Source: CALDTK01 sp965215215 (GTDB taxonomy: Bacteria > Bacteroidota > Bacteroidia > Chitinophagales > Saprospiraceae). From it: a DNA stretch of 64,000 nt. Both the position numbers and the translations under genes were made by a program. The first letter of the stretch is position 1; each line of letters starts with the position of its first letter. The stretch lies in contig OZ244043.1 of NCBI GenBank assembly GCA_965215215.1, positions 186,001-250,000 on the forward strand. Direction: 5' to 3'. Of the stretch, positions 26,551-35,120 are shown one piece after another. The notes under the pieces are model-generated. The model was not told the origin of the DNA. It searched no databases and worked only from the letters and a program-made list of their open reading frames with translations.

Positions 26551-27680
26551 CCCGCGGAGCTTACGGGCAGTACCGCGCGCCAGATGCTGAGCAGCTTGGA
26601 CTGCTCCACGTCCCAGTTGAGCCGCTCGGCCGCCCGAAGACAGCCGTCCTGTAGCTTCGCGTAGTAGCTCGGCTGTCGGCAGGTTTCGATGGCGTACACG
26701 ATGCTCTGTACGCTCAGGTTTTTCACGAGGTGATAGCACCCGAACGCATCCTCGATCCGGCGGTACTCGGGCCAATCCATCTGTAGGCTGGGGACGCCCG
26801 CCTGGACGTAGTCGAGACTCTTGTTGCTCAAGCTGAAGTAGTAGTTGAGGCCGCGGAGCTCCATGAGCGCGTAGCCTAGGTCCGCCCGTGGGGTAAGCTC
26901 GCGCAGTTGTTTGGGCGGGAGGTTACCTAAAAACTCCACGTTCGGAATCTCTTCCCGGCGTTTGGTGGTCTGTAGCTCGTCGCTCAGGTAGCCGTCCCCC
27001 GCGATCCAGAAGCGTACGTCCGGGAGCAACTGAGCCGCCCGGAGCAGTTGCTCGAGTCCGCGCCCCTCGTTGAGCGCGCCCTGGTAGAGTACGGTGAAGG
27101 GTTCGTTCGGTGGTGCTATGGCCCTGCGCGTGGCGTCTGCCGTGCGAAAAGGTAGGTTGCGGATTACCCCCACGCTGAGCAGACGGTAGCGCTGCTCGAG
27201 CGCGAGTGCGATCTCGAAGCCGACGGTGTAGCAGGCGGTAGCCGCGTTGACGTACTGTTTGGCTACCCGCCCCCAAGCCCACTTGATGTGGGGCCGGCGA
27301 GCTACCTCCGGGATCTCGGTAAAGAGCTCGTGCGCGTCGTAGATCCAGGGAATACCCAACCGACTGGCTGCCCGAGCACCGGCCACCATCGTATCGAGGT
27401 CGACGACGAGGATGGAGCGCGGCTGGAGTTCTACGAGGCGTTGGTGCTGCGCTCGGGCCAAGTCAACGTAAAAAAGCTTACCCGCGTCGTGCGCTAGTTC
27501 CAGGCGCTCCTGGGCGAAGGGCAAGCTCTCGTCGAGCGGCTTACAGCCCGGTCGCACCCGGCCGAGCAGCAGGCAACGGTAGCCCGCCGCCTGGAGGGAG
27601 GTAAGGCAGCGTTGCATACGCTGGTCGGTGACCAAGTCGTTCGAAACGAGGGCAACGATGTCGTAGGGGGGGTCAGGCAC
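26547..27680 (-). CDS. glycosyltransferase, GT4-like (GT-B fold)
   Basis: 377 residues. The N-terminal half has Rossmann-like VALVSNDLVTDQRMQRCLTSL and the IPWIYDAHELFTEIP acceptor-site motif. The C-terminal half has FTVLYQGALNEGRGLEQLL, FWIAGDGYLSDEL, VEFLGNLPPKQL and a nucleotide-sugar segment ending in NKSLDYVQAGVPSLQMDWPEY. The fold is clear but the substrate is not. The GTG start lies inside the recQ 3' end (8-base overlap), so translation is probably coupled to recQ. The stop overlaps the end of the convergent barrel gene by 4 bases. Confidence 0.85.
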   Translation of the reverse strand: MPDPPYDIVALVSNDLVTDQRMQRCLTSLQAAGYRCLLLGRVRPGCKPLDESLPFAQERLELAHDAGKLFYVDLARAQHQRLVELQPRSILVVDLDTMVAGARAASRLGIPWIYDAHELFTEIPEVARRPHIKWAWGRVAKQYVNAATACYTVGFEIALALEQRYRLLSVGVIRNLPFRTADATRRAIAPPNEPFTVLYQGALNEGRGLEQLLRAAQLLPDVRFWIAGDGYLSDELQTTKRREEIPNVEFLGNLPPKQLRELTPRADLGYALMELRGLNYYFSLSNKSLDYVQAGVPSLQMDWPEYRRIEDAFGCYHLVKNLSVQSIVYAIETCRQPSYYAKLQDGCLRAAERLNWDVEQSKLLSIWRAVLPVSSAG

Positions 27681-29643
27681 TGAGGGAGGGGTTTTCGCGC
27701 AGACGGAGTCGGCCCTGTGCCTCCTCGATGACGCCTTCGGTGAGCAGCTGCTCGGAGGCGGCGAGTACGCTCGGATGGTGGCGCGCGGCGAAGGCGTCGA
27801 GTAGCTCGGCGGGCGTGAGCGCCTGGCGCCGCAACACCGCGGACACTTTGGGTAGGTAGCGCGCGAGGTCGACGCGGGCGGCTTGCTCCCGGGCGCGACA
27901 CACGTCGCACTGCCCGCAAGCGGGGGCGGTTTCGCCGAAGTAGCCGAGCAGCTGGATTTGTCGACACTCCTGGGTTTTCGCGTAAGCGATGGCGGCTTCG
28001 ACGCGCTGCGTTTTGACGTCGTGGCGCTTACGGAGATTTTTCCAGTCGATGGAGAGGGACTCGCGGTGCATCCGCGGCACCGTCCAGGTGAGTTGGGGCA
28101 GCTCGCCCTGCGGGCGGTAGTCGATGATCTGCTGTCGCTTCAGCGAATCCAACTGCTTTCGTAGGTCGTGGACCCCCACGCCGAGTTGCTTCGAGAGCGC
28201 GGCTTCTTTGAGGTAGACGAGTTGCTGGTGGGCGCCGTGGTGGGTGCGCAGGATGGCCTGCACCAATTTGCTGAGGCTCGGGTTACGCAGGGCGTAGTCG
28301 TAGAGCTCCTCCCTGCTGGCGAGCATGCAGATCATGGCCGGACGGAACACGGCATCGGTGGTGTAGACGATCCCCTCGGCCTGCAGCACGTCGAGCGCGT
28401 GGGCTACTTCGACGGCGGGCAGGTCGTAGGTTTTCGCGAAAGCGGCCAGGTTGAAATCGTAGGAAGCGCCCTCGCCGGCACCGATGGCGAGGTTGCAGTA
28501 GTTGCCGAGGGCGTGGTAAACGCGGCGGAGTAGCTCGGGCGCGGGCGTGCTCTCGGCGAGTTGGCGCGCGAGTCGCTCGGCGTCGGCGGCCCGGTAGAGG
28601 AGTAGGCCGTAGCTGCGCTCGCCGTCGCGGCCGGCGCGACCGGCCTCCTGGAAGTAGGCCTCGAGCGAGTCGGGCAGATCGAGGTGCGCCACCAGACGGA
28701 CGTCGGGCTTATCGATGCCCATCCCGAAAGCGTTGGTGGCGACCACGACGCGCTTGCGGCCCTCCAGCCAGGCGGACTGCGCCTCGTCGCGCTCGCTCAA
28801 CGGGAGTCCGGCGTGGTAGTGCGCGGCGGAGATGCCCCGCCGCTCCAGCTCGCCGGCTACCTCGTAGGCGCGGCCCCGGCTCCGGGTATACACGACCGCC
28901 GAGCCCGGCACGCGCCGCAGGGCTTCGACCAGCTTGGTCTGCTTGTCTTCGACCTCGCGGATGGCGTAGGTGAGGTTCGGGCGCGCGAAGCTCATGGTGA
29001 AGCGTTGCGCGTTGAGGCCGAACTCGAGTTGCCCGCAGATGTCGTCCGCCACGCGCGGCGTAGCCGTTGCGGTCAGCGCCAAAACCGGGGTCTCCGGCAT
29101 GAGCGACCGGACCTCGGCGATCTGGCGGTAGGCGGGCCGAAACTCGTGGCCCCACTGGGAGATGCAGTGCGCCTCGTCGACGGCGAGCAGGTTGATGTCC
29201 GTCCGCTCGAGCCGGATGCGCGCCCACTCGGAGAGCAGGCGTTCGGGACTGAGGTACAGCAGGTCGAGGCCACCGAATTGGGCCCGATCGTACACGGCCT
29301 CCTGCTCGCGTCGACTCAGTCCGGAGTAGAGCGCCGCGGCCCGCACGCCGCGGGCGCGCAACGCCGCAACCTGGTCTTTCATGAGCGCGATGAGCGGGCT
29401 GATGACCACGCACACGCCCGGCCGAACGAGCGCGGGCACCTGAAAGCAGAGCGATTTGCCGCCGCCGGTAGGCATGAGGGCCAGTGCGTCCCGGCCGCGC
29501 AGCACGTGCTCGATGACCTCGGCCTGCAGCCCGCGGAAGCCGTCGTAGCCCCAACGCGCCCGGAGTGCCGCTTCGGCCGTCGGAAATTTCTGGGGCAGAT
29601 CCACGGGGCGGCTCACGGTCGGAAAGGTAGGGCCGCCACGCAC
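27673..29643 (-). CDS. recQ: ATP-dependent DNA helicase RecQ
   Basis: 656 residues. Helicase motifs are in order: ALMPTGGGKSLCFQVPAL (I), VISPLIALMKDQ (Ia), LAVDEAHCISQWGHEFRPAY (II/aromatic loop), LALTATATP (III), VVYTRSRG (IV), VVVATNAFGMGIDKPDVRLV (V) and YFQEAGRAGRDG (VI). Zinc-binding Cys in the RQC region (TQECRQIQLLGYFGE..ACGQCDVC) are complete. A C-terminal HRDC domain is not evident. It unwinds DNA 3'-5' in recombination repair. Only GTG/TTG-type starts are available; 29643 (GTG) is the longest. Confidence 0.96.
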   Translation of the reverse strand: MRGGPTFPTVSRPVDLPQKFPTAEAALRARWGYDGFRGLQAEVIEHVLRGRDALALMPTGGGKSLCFQVPALVRPGVCVVISPLIALMKDQVAALRARGVRAAALYSGLSRREQEAVYDRAQFGGLDLLYLSPERLLSEWARIRLERTDINLLAVDEAHCISQWGHEFRPAYRQIAEVRSLMPETPVLALTATATPRVADDICGQLEFGLNAQRFTMSFARPNLTYAIREVEDKQTKLVEALRRVPGSAVVYTRSRGRAYEVAGELERRGISAAHYHAGLPLSERDEAQSAWLEGRKRVVVATNAFGMGIDKPDVRLVAHLDLPDSLEAYFQEAGRAGRDGERSYGLLLYRAADAERLARQLAESTPAPELLRRVYHALGNYCNLAIGAGEGASYDFNLAAFAKTYDLPAVEVAHALDVLQAEGIVYTTDAVFRPAMICMLASREELYDYALRNPSLSKLVQAILRTHHGAHQQLVYLKEAALSKQLGVGVHDLRKQLDSLKRQQIIDYRPQGELPQLTWTVPRMHRESLSIDWKNLRKRHDVKTQRVEAAIAYAKTQECRQIQLLGYFGETAPACGQCDVCRAREQAARVDLARYLPKVSAVLRRQALTPAELLDAFAARHHPSVLAASEQLLTEGVIEEAQGRLRLRENPSLSA

Positions 29644-29679
29644 GAAGCGCGCCGCTTCCCGGGGGAAACGGCGCGCTTC
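29644..29679 (-). other. hairpin immediately upstream of recQ
   Basis: 11-base arms GAAGCGCGCCG (29644-29654) and their complement (29669-29679) enclose a GC-rich 14-base loop directly against the recQ GTG. It lies 24 bases after the stop of the beta-helix gene on the same strand. It lacks a T-tract, so a terminator role for that gene is possible but weak; it could also fold into the recQ leader. Confidence 0.5.
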
Positions 29680-29703
29680 ACTACATCTTGAGACTGGCCA
29701 GAC

Positions 29704-30651
29704 CTAGTTGCCGCGGGCGAGCTGGGTGTCGGCATCCGCGCCCCGGTCGAGGTCGTCGAAGGTGCAGTTGGCGAGCATCGGGGCGTTGGCGCCCTGGTGG
29801 TCGAGGTTGTAGAGCGACGCGCCCCGGACGTAGGCGTGGTTGCGCTTGAAGTCGCACTTCGACAAGCGCGGGCTGCTGGCGCCCTTGGTGGCCTGGTTGA
29901 AGATGGCGCCGCCGTAGTTGGCTACGTTGCCTTCGAAGGTGCAGCTCACGAGGCTCGGGCTGGCGTCACCGTGGTGGCGGCCGTCGTTGTAGATGGCTCC
30001 ACCGTCGAGGTCGGCCTCGTTGGCGCTAAAGTCGCAGCGCACGAAGCTCGGCGTGGCCTTGCCGCCGCGGGCGTCGACGTACACCGCTCCCCCGTCGCGG
30101 GCGTAGTTGTCGGCGAAGTTCACGTTCACGAACGTCGGAGCGCTCGTTTTGCCGGTTTCGTTACCGCGGATCAGGGCGCCACCGCCGGCGCGCTTGGCGT
30201 CGGCCGTCGGGCCGGCCCCACTCGCGAATCCGCCGCGGATCGTGAGGCCGTCGATGGTCGTGGTGGCGCTCGCGGCCTCGACGAGGACCACGGTGAACGC
30301 GTTATCGTGGCGCTCGATGGTGCCGATCTCCCCGGAGAGGATGGTCACGTTTTGCTTGGGGTTGCGCTGGGCGGCATTGTCCTCCTCGCCGGCGAAGCCC
30401 CCGAGCAGCGTGACGCCGGAGGCGACCTTGAAGGCGGCCTCCCGGTCGGAAGCGTCCGAGGTGAGGTAGGTACCGTGCCGGAGCCAGAGGACGTCGCCCG
30501 AGCGGGCCGCCGTGAGGGCCCCGTGGAGCGGCGCGGCCTGGGTCCAAGATTCGCCGGTACCTGTACCGGTAGGGCTGACGTATAGCGTGGTCTGCGCGGA
30601 GAGGCTCGTGCCTAAGGTCGCGCATGCCGCCACGAGTAGTGGCTTTTGCAT
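29704..30651 (-). CDS. exported right-handed beta-helix repeat protein
   Basis: 315 residues. The signal peptide (to TSLSAQ) is followed by the typical YVSPTGTGTGESWTQAAPLHGAL opening. Successive beta-helix coils then follow, with Asn/Gly-rich ladders such as GGAVYVDARGG, GGAIYNDGRHHG, GGAIFNQATKG and CDFSANEAD/CTFEGNVAN. Such folds occur in polysaccharide lyases and surface adhesins, but no catalytic set is recognisable. There is no T9SS sorting domain at the C-terminus, unlike many longer relatives, so it may be periplasmic or a shortened version. ATG at 30651 starts the signal peptide. Confidence 0.78.
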   Translation of the reverse strand: MQKPLLVAACATLGTSLSAQTTLYVSPTGTGTGESWTQAAPLHGALTAARSGDVLWLRHGTYLTSDASDREAAFKVASGVTLLGGFAGEEDNAAQRNPKQNVTILSGEIGTIERHDNAFTVVLVEAASATTTIDGLTIRGGFASGAGPTADAKRAGGGALIRGNETGKTSAPTFVNVNFADNYARDGGAVYVDARGGKATPSFVRCDFSANEADLDGGAIYNDGRHHGDASPSLVSCTFEGNVANYGGAIFNQATKGASSPRLSKCDFKRNHAYVRGASLYNLDHQGANAPMLANCTFDDLDRGADADTQLARGN

Positions 30652-30827
30652 AGATTCTGTTTTTGCCGAAAGTGTTTGTTCGAAGTGAGCGGGGGGCAAA
30701 ACCAGGGGGATACGTAGAGGCAGGCGAACAGTGTGCCGAAGTGAATGAATTGCTAATTTTATCGTCGAGTAGGGCGATACAATCCGCTGAACGGCAGCGA
30801 GTACCGGCCCAGCGGCGGCACCAACGC

Positions 30828-30861
30828 AAAACGCCCCGTTGACCAGGGCCAGCGGGGCGTT
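30828..30861 (-). terminator. rho-independent terminator of the DUF6089-like gene
   Basis: Arms AACGCCCCG and CGGGGCGTT (30830-30838, 30853-30861) with a 14-base loop. On the minus strand they are followed by TTTTGCG, 26 bases past the stop of the gene at 30887-31768. The rest of the 235-base gap (30652-30886) holds the upstream region of the beta-helix gene. Confidence 0.8.
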
Positions 30862-30886
30862 CTCCGTATGGCGAAGTCGGCTTTCG

Positions 30887-31768
30887 CTAAAACTGGTAAC
30901 ACCGATCGTAACGCGAGCCGCCGCGGTTGCGGCCCCGGGCTCCGAAGGCCCCGTCGCCGAAGCGAAAGCCGATCGAGAGTTGTATCGTGTAGAAGAAGTC
31001 GTTGTTCTGGGGGTTGCCGCGGGCGTCGATGAAGTTTTCGGTCACGGGATCGCGCTGTTGATCGGCGGGTCGAATCTCGTTGCGCCGGTCGGAGAGCGCC
31101 ACGCGGATCGCCTCTTCGTCCGGACTGAACGACTCGAAGTCCCTAACGCTGCGGTAAAACCCACTCACGTCGTCGAGGTAGTCGAAGAAGAGCACGCGGC
31201 TATTCAGCTCGGCCCCGAACGTGAACTGCTCGCCGATCGGATAGCGGAGGCCGATCCCGACCGGCAGCGCGAAGCGGGTGAGGCCGTACTCGGGTGGCGC
31301 ATCGCGCAATCCTTGCCCTTCCGTATTGTACTCCTGCAGATCGTAGACTACGCCGTTCAGCTCGGTCTGCGGGTTGAAGCGATACACGCTGGCCCCGAGG
31401 CTGAGGTAGCCGGGCAACCAACCATCCTTGCCGAGGGGGTAGAGCTCGCCGCTTACCCCGAACTCGTAGATATTCGTCACGAAATTTAGGTTGCGGACCC
31501 TGGTGGACGGGCGTCCGGCGTCGTCGCCGCCGACCTGGGCGAAGTTCCCGAACGCCCGCACGGCGAACAGCGGCGCCACGTCGACGCGACCGTATATACC
31601 GGCACTCAGGCGCATGTTCGGCAGGTAGTCCTTGCGGTCGAACGGCCCGAGATCCCCCTCGTACCCGGCCGCACCGATACTCACGCCAACTTCGTTCTGG
31701 GCGTAGGTGGAAACAGCAAAGCAGGTACACGCCGCGAGCGCTATGTTTCGAAAAGTTGTGTAAGTCAT
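30887..31768 (-). CDS. outer-membrane beta-barrel protein, DUF6089-like
   Basis: 293 residues. The signal peptide (MTYTTFRNIALAACTCFAVSTYAQ) is followed by NEVGVSIGAAGYEGDLGPFDRKDYLPNMRLSAG, an opening typical of DUF6089 proteins, and then eight or more amphipathic beta-strands. It ends near GFRFGDGAFGARGRNRGGSRYDRCYQF; a late Cys and basic residues follow the last strand. It is a predicted small outer-membrane barrel of unknown role, shared among Bacteroidota. ATG at 31768 is chosen for the signal peptide. Its stop codon lies inside a perfect copy of the dispersed GTTTTNGCGAAAGC motif. Confidence 0.75.
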   Translation of the reverse strand: MTYTTFRNIALAACTCFAVSTYAQNEVGVSIGAAGYEGDLGPFDRKDYLPNMRLSAGIYGRVDVAPLFAVRAFGNFAQVGGDDAGRPSTRVRNLNFVTNIYEFGVSGELYPLGKDGWLPGYLSLGASVYRFNPQTELNGVVYDLQEYNTEGQGLRDAPPEYGLTRFALPVGIGLRYPIGEQFTFGAELNSRVLFFDYLDDVSGFYRSVRDFESFSPDEEAIRVALSDRRNEIRPADQQRDPVTENFIDARGNPQNNDFFYTIQLSIGFRFGDGAFGARGRNRGGSRYDRCYQF

Positions 31769-31913
31769 AGAATACCCATTTGCTGGTAGGCCTAACGGAC
31801 ACTGTCCTATTTTCGTACCAAACCTTGACGCGCGGTTGTTATGGAAGTACCCCGGTGGACGTTCTGTGATCCCATACGTAGGATCGTACATTGCCACCAC
31901 GAGTAATTTACAT

Positions 31914-33557
31914 ATGACAAAATTTGTTCTGTCCGTAGGTCTTATCGCCGCCGTTCCTTTGGTTTGCGTAGCCCAGACAAGCGCTCCCGATAATTGGTTC
32001 AACCTCGACAAAAGCTCCAACGGAGTCGCCGGCGTAGGGACCGAACGAAGCTACAGCGAACTACTCGCCGATCGAGAGGGAGAGCCCGTCGTCGTCGCGA
32101 TCATCGACTCCGGGGTAGATCCCGAACATGAGGATCTTATCGACGTGATGTGGACTAACCCCGGTGAAATTGCCGGAAACGGTATTGACGACGACAAAAA
32201 CGGCTACGTAGACGATATCCACGGCTGGAACTTCATCGGCGGCGCCGACGGGAGCAACGTCGGCCCCGATACCTACGAGGCTACCCGGGTGTACGTAAAG
32301 CTCCGCGAGTACTTCGCCGATAAGGATACCGCGAACCTCAAGGGGAAAGACATCGCCGAGTTCGAGCGGTACAAAGCCACCCGCGACCTGGTGGAGGGCA
32401 AACGCGCCACCATGGGGCGTAATTACGAGCAGTACGCGGGCCTGCTCGAAGGCCTAGAGGCCCTCGAGGAAAAGCTCGGTAAGGATTTTACAGCCGCCGA
32501 CCTCGCGAACTACGAAACCGACGACCCGATGAACCAGATGCTCGTCGGCATCCTGCAGCGGGTGATGGAGGCCGGCCAGACCGCCTCCGAGGTCCACAAG
32601 GAGCTGGAAAGCGCGGTCGAGTACTACGGCAACAGCTACAATTACGGTTGGAATCCGGACTTCGACACGCGTGACGTCGTGGGCGACGACTACGCGGACT
32701 CCTACGAGCGTAGCTACGGCAACAACGACGTGAAAGGTCCGGACGCCAGTCACGGCACCCACGTAGCGGGTATCGTGGGCGCCGAGCGCGGCAACGACAT
32801 CGGTATGGACGGTGTCGCGGATAACGTTCGGATCATGAGCGTGCGGGCCGTGCCCGACGGGGATGAGCGCGACAAGGACGTAGCGAACGCCATCCGCTAC
32901 GCGGTGGACAACGGCGCCCAGGTGATCAACATGAGCTTCGGCAAGGGGTACTCCTGGGACAAAGAAGCCGTCGACAAAGCCGTGAAGCACGCCGCGAAGC
33001 GCGACGTATTGTTGGTACACGCGGCCGGCAACAGCGCCGAGGACACCGACGTGAGCGAGAACTACCCCAAACGGGAATACGAACGGAAGGGCTTCCTCAA
33101 GTTTCTCAAGAAGAAGTACCCGGAGAACTGGTTGGAGATCGGCGCGCTCAGCTGGAAGGAGGGCGAAGACGCCGTGGCCACCTTCTCGAATTACGGGCAG
33201 ACGAACGTGGACATCTTCAGTCCGGGGGTAGATATCTACTCGACCACGCCCGACCAGGGGTACGACTCCTTCAGCGGCACGTCGATGGCGAGTCCGGTGA
33301 CCGCCGGTGTGGCCGCCTTACTGCGCAGCTACTTCCCGGACCTATCGGCGAAGGAAGTCAAGGAGGTCATCCTCGAGAGCGGTGAGTCGCGAGCCGGAGA
33401 GATGGTGAAGCTGCCGAACGCGGATCCGACGCTGGAGGACCAACTCGTGCCGTTCGAAACCCTCAGTTCGACGGGTAAGACGCTGAACGCCTACGGTGCC
33501 ATCAAGCTGGCCGAGAAGAAAACCGGCAAGAAGCCCGGAAAGCCGCGCGGCGCCTAA
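31914..33557 (+). CDS. secreted subtilisin-like serine protease (S8)
   Basis: 547 residues with a signal peptide (to VCVAQ). The catalytic triad is visible: Asp65 in VAIIDSGVDPEHEDL, His280 in SHGTHVAGIVG and Ser457 in SGTSMASPVTAG; the oxyanion Asn is in HAAGNSAED. About 215 residues separate Asp and His, far more than in subtilisin. This insertion is mostly charged and helical (KGKDIAEFERYKATRDLVEGK...LEALEEKLG) and is a known feature of a Bacteroidota S8 subgroup. There is no propeptide or T9SS domain, and the C-terminus is Lys-rich. ATG at 31914 gives the signal peptide. Confidence 0.92.
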   Translation: MTKFVLSVGLIAAVPLVCVAQTSAPDNWFNLDKSSNGVAGVGTERSYSELLADREGEPVVVAIIDSGVDPEHEDLIDVMWTNPGEIAGNGIDDDKNGYVDDIHGWNFIGGADGSNVGPDTYEATRVYVKLREYFADKDTANLKGKDIAEFERYKATRDLVEGKRATMGRNYEQYAGLLEGLEALEEKLGKDFTAADLANYETDDPMNQMLVGILQRVMEAGQTASEVHKELESAVEYYGNSYNYGWNPDFDTRDVVGDDYADSYERSYGNNDVKGPDASHGTHVAGIVGAERGNDIGMDGVADNVRIMSVRAVPDGDERDKDVANAIRYAVDNGAQVINMSFGKGYSWDKEAVDKAVKHAAKRDVLLVHAAGNSAEDTDVSENYPKREYERKGFLKFLKKKYPENWLEIGALSWKEGEDAVATFSNYGQTNVDIFSPGVDIYSTTPDQGYDSFSGTSMASPVTAGVAALLRSYFPDLSAKEVKEVILESGESRAGEMVKLPNADPTLEDQLVPFETLSSTGKTLNAYGAIKLAEKKTGKKPGKPRGA

Positions 33558-33841
33558 CGCACCACGATGTCCTTGATCACGGGCTGGGAGAGCTTGCCGT
33601 TCAGTTGGGCGATGAGCTTTCCCTTGCTGAACAACAACTCCTGGCGCAGCGGGGAAGAGTTGACGTTGACGTACAGGGTATCGTTGCGGAAGCTCACCTC
33701 GGTGGTGTGGCGGTTCACGAGCTGACCGAGCTCCCGTTCCCAGAGCGTTCGGATCTCGGACTGGGCGAGTTTGCTCTCCATACGCAACTCCCTCACGATG
33801 GTTCGTAGGACGTCTGCTACGGGTTGGTCGTTCTTGCGCAT
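33554..33841 (-). CDS. DUF721 (DciA-like) protein
   Basis: 95 residues matching the short Bacteroidota DUF721 form: PVADVLRTIVRELRMESKLAQSEIRTLWERELG then YVNVNSSPLRQELLFSKGKLIAQLN. The N-terminal Arg/Lys helices are followed by a KH-like beta-sheet. DUF721/DciA proteins are implicated in loading the replicative helicase in many bacteria; in this branch the role is inferred. recF lies 60 bases upstream on the same strand, a common recF-DUF721 arrangement. Confidence 0.87.
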   Translation of the reverse strand: MRKNDQPVADVLRTIVRELRMESKLAQSEIRTLWERELGQLVNRHTTEVSFRNDTLYVNVNSSPLRQELLFSKGKLIAQLNGKLSQPVIKDIVVR

Positions 33842-33901
33842 GCGGGCGAAGGTGGGTTGAGGACGGCGAGTAAGTCTCCGGTGCAGCCCTAAAGTAGTCC
33901 C

Positions 33902-35038
33902 CTAAACCGCGAAGTCTCTCCCCACGGGCAGTCGAGAAACACTTCCGTTCTGCACTTCGAAGTAGTGGGCGGTACGCTCGCCGGTGCGCAGGGCCGCCAG
34001 TCTCGTTGGGTGCGTGTCCGTTACGAACACCTGCCCGTAACGCTCGTGGAGTATCAAATCGAGCAGTTGTTGCACGCGTCGAGCGTCGAGTCGGTCGAAT
34101 AGGTCATCGAGTAACAGCAACGGCGCCTTGCCCTGCTGAGCTTGCAGAATCCGCGACTGGCCCAGTCGCATCGCGAGTACGAAGCTCTTCAGCTGTCCCT
34201 GGCTGGCGAACCGCCGCAGCGGCCTGTCGTCGAGCTGGAGCTCGAGCTCGTCGCGGTGCGGCCCCACGTTGGTCCGGCGCAGGAGCAGGTCCTGGTCGCG
34301 CGCGCGCTGGAGGAGCTCGTTGTACGGTCGCTCGGCGAGCTTGCTGCCGTAGTACATGCTCGCTCGCTCGGAGCCCCCGCTTATCGCCGTGTAGAGCTCC
34401 TGAAACAGGGGGCGCAGCTGCTCGACGAAGGAGCTGCGCGTTTCGAAAATGCGTTGGGCCGGCTTCGCGAGCTGTCGGTCGTACGTACCGAGCAAGGTGA
34501 GGTCGACCTCGAGCGGGTGGCTCGCGTCCTTGAGCAGCGCGCCGCGCAACTTCAAAAGCCGGTTGTAGGTAACCAAGGCCGAGAGGTAGCCGGGGTCGTA
34601 CTGGGCGATGGTCTGGTCGAGGAAACGCCGTCGTTCCTCCGGGCTACCGGTGGCCAGCTCTACGTCGGCCGGGGAGATCATCACCGCGGGCAGCAAGCCC
34701 ACGTGTTCGACCAGGCTGCCGTAAGGGACCCCGGCGCGCTCCACCGTTTTGCCCTTCCTGGGTTGCAGCTTGAGCGCGACGCGCTCCGTTTTGCCGCCGA
34801 GCGCAAAAACACCGGCTAAGCGGAGCCAATTTTCGCCCGTCGCGATGCTCGCCGCGTCGCCGTAGCTAAAGTGCGAACGCGTGAGGCAGAGGTAGTAAAT
34901 GGCGTCGAGTAGGTTGGTTTTGCCGGCTCCGTTGGCGCCCGCGATGAAGTGGACGCCCGGACCGAACTCCAGGGTTTGGGTAAGCAGATTGCGGAAGTGG
35001 GTAAGTTGGAGCCGTTCGAGAACCGTGGTTGGGGTCAT
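33902..35038 (-). CDS. recF: DNA replication and repair protein RecF
   Basis: About 378 residues. It starts LERLQLTHFRNLLTQTLEFGPGVHFIAGANGAGKTNLLDAIYYL, with Walker A AGANGAGKTN. Motifs continue with AVMISPADVELATGSPEERRRFLD, the signature RRFASQGQLKSFVLAMRLGQ and Walker B PLLLLDDLFDRLDARR. RecF loads RecA at single-strand gaps. ATG at 35038 is preferred; another ATG at 35062 is in frame. DUF721 follows, and pdhA is divergent. Confidence 0.95.
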   Translation of the reverse strand: MTPTTVLERLQLTHFRNLLTQTLEFGPGVHFIAGANGAGKTNLLDAIYYLCLTRSHFSYGDAASIATGENWLRLAGVFALGGKTERVALKLQPRKGKTVERAGVPYGSLVEHVGLLPAVMISPADVELATGSPEERRRFLDQTIAQYDPGYLSALVTYNRLLKLRGALLKDASHPLEVDLTLLGTYDRQLAKPAQRIFETRSSFVEQLRPLFQELYTAISGGSERASMYYGSKLAERPYNELLQRARDQDLLLRRTNVGPHRDELELQLDDRPLRRFASQGQLKSFVLAMRLGQSRILQAQQGKAPLLLLDDLFDRLDARRVQQLLDLILHERYGQVFVTDTHPTRLAALRTGERTAHYFEVQNGSVSRLPVGRDFAV

Positions 35039-35092
35039 CGACGGCGAAGATGGCGCAACCATGCCGTCGTGGCTGCCTTACCTTACCGACCC

Positions 35093-35100
35093 TACCTTTG
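35093..35100 (+). promoter_or_regulatory. -7 element of the pdhA promoter
   Basis: TACCTTTG matches the TAnnTTTG consensus and lies 20 bases before the pdhA ATG. No clear TTTG -33 box is seen at the expected distance. Confidence 0.55.
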
Positions 35101-35120
35101 CTCCCCAAAGATTTTTCCGT

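Noticed and set aside
30652..30886. Possible small RNA or tRNA gene in the gap
   Set aside because: No cloverleaf or conserved RNA motif seen; the gap is explained by a terminator and an upstream region.
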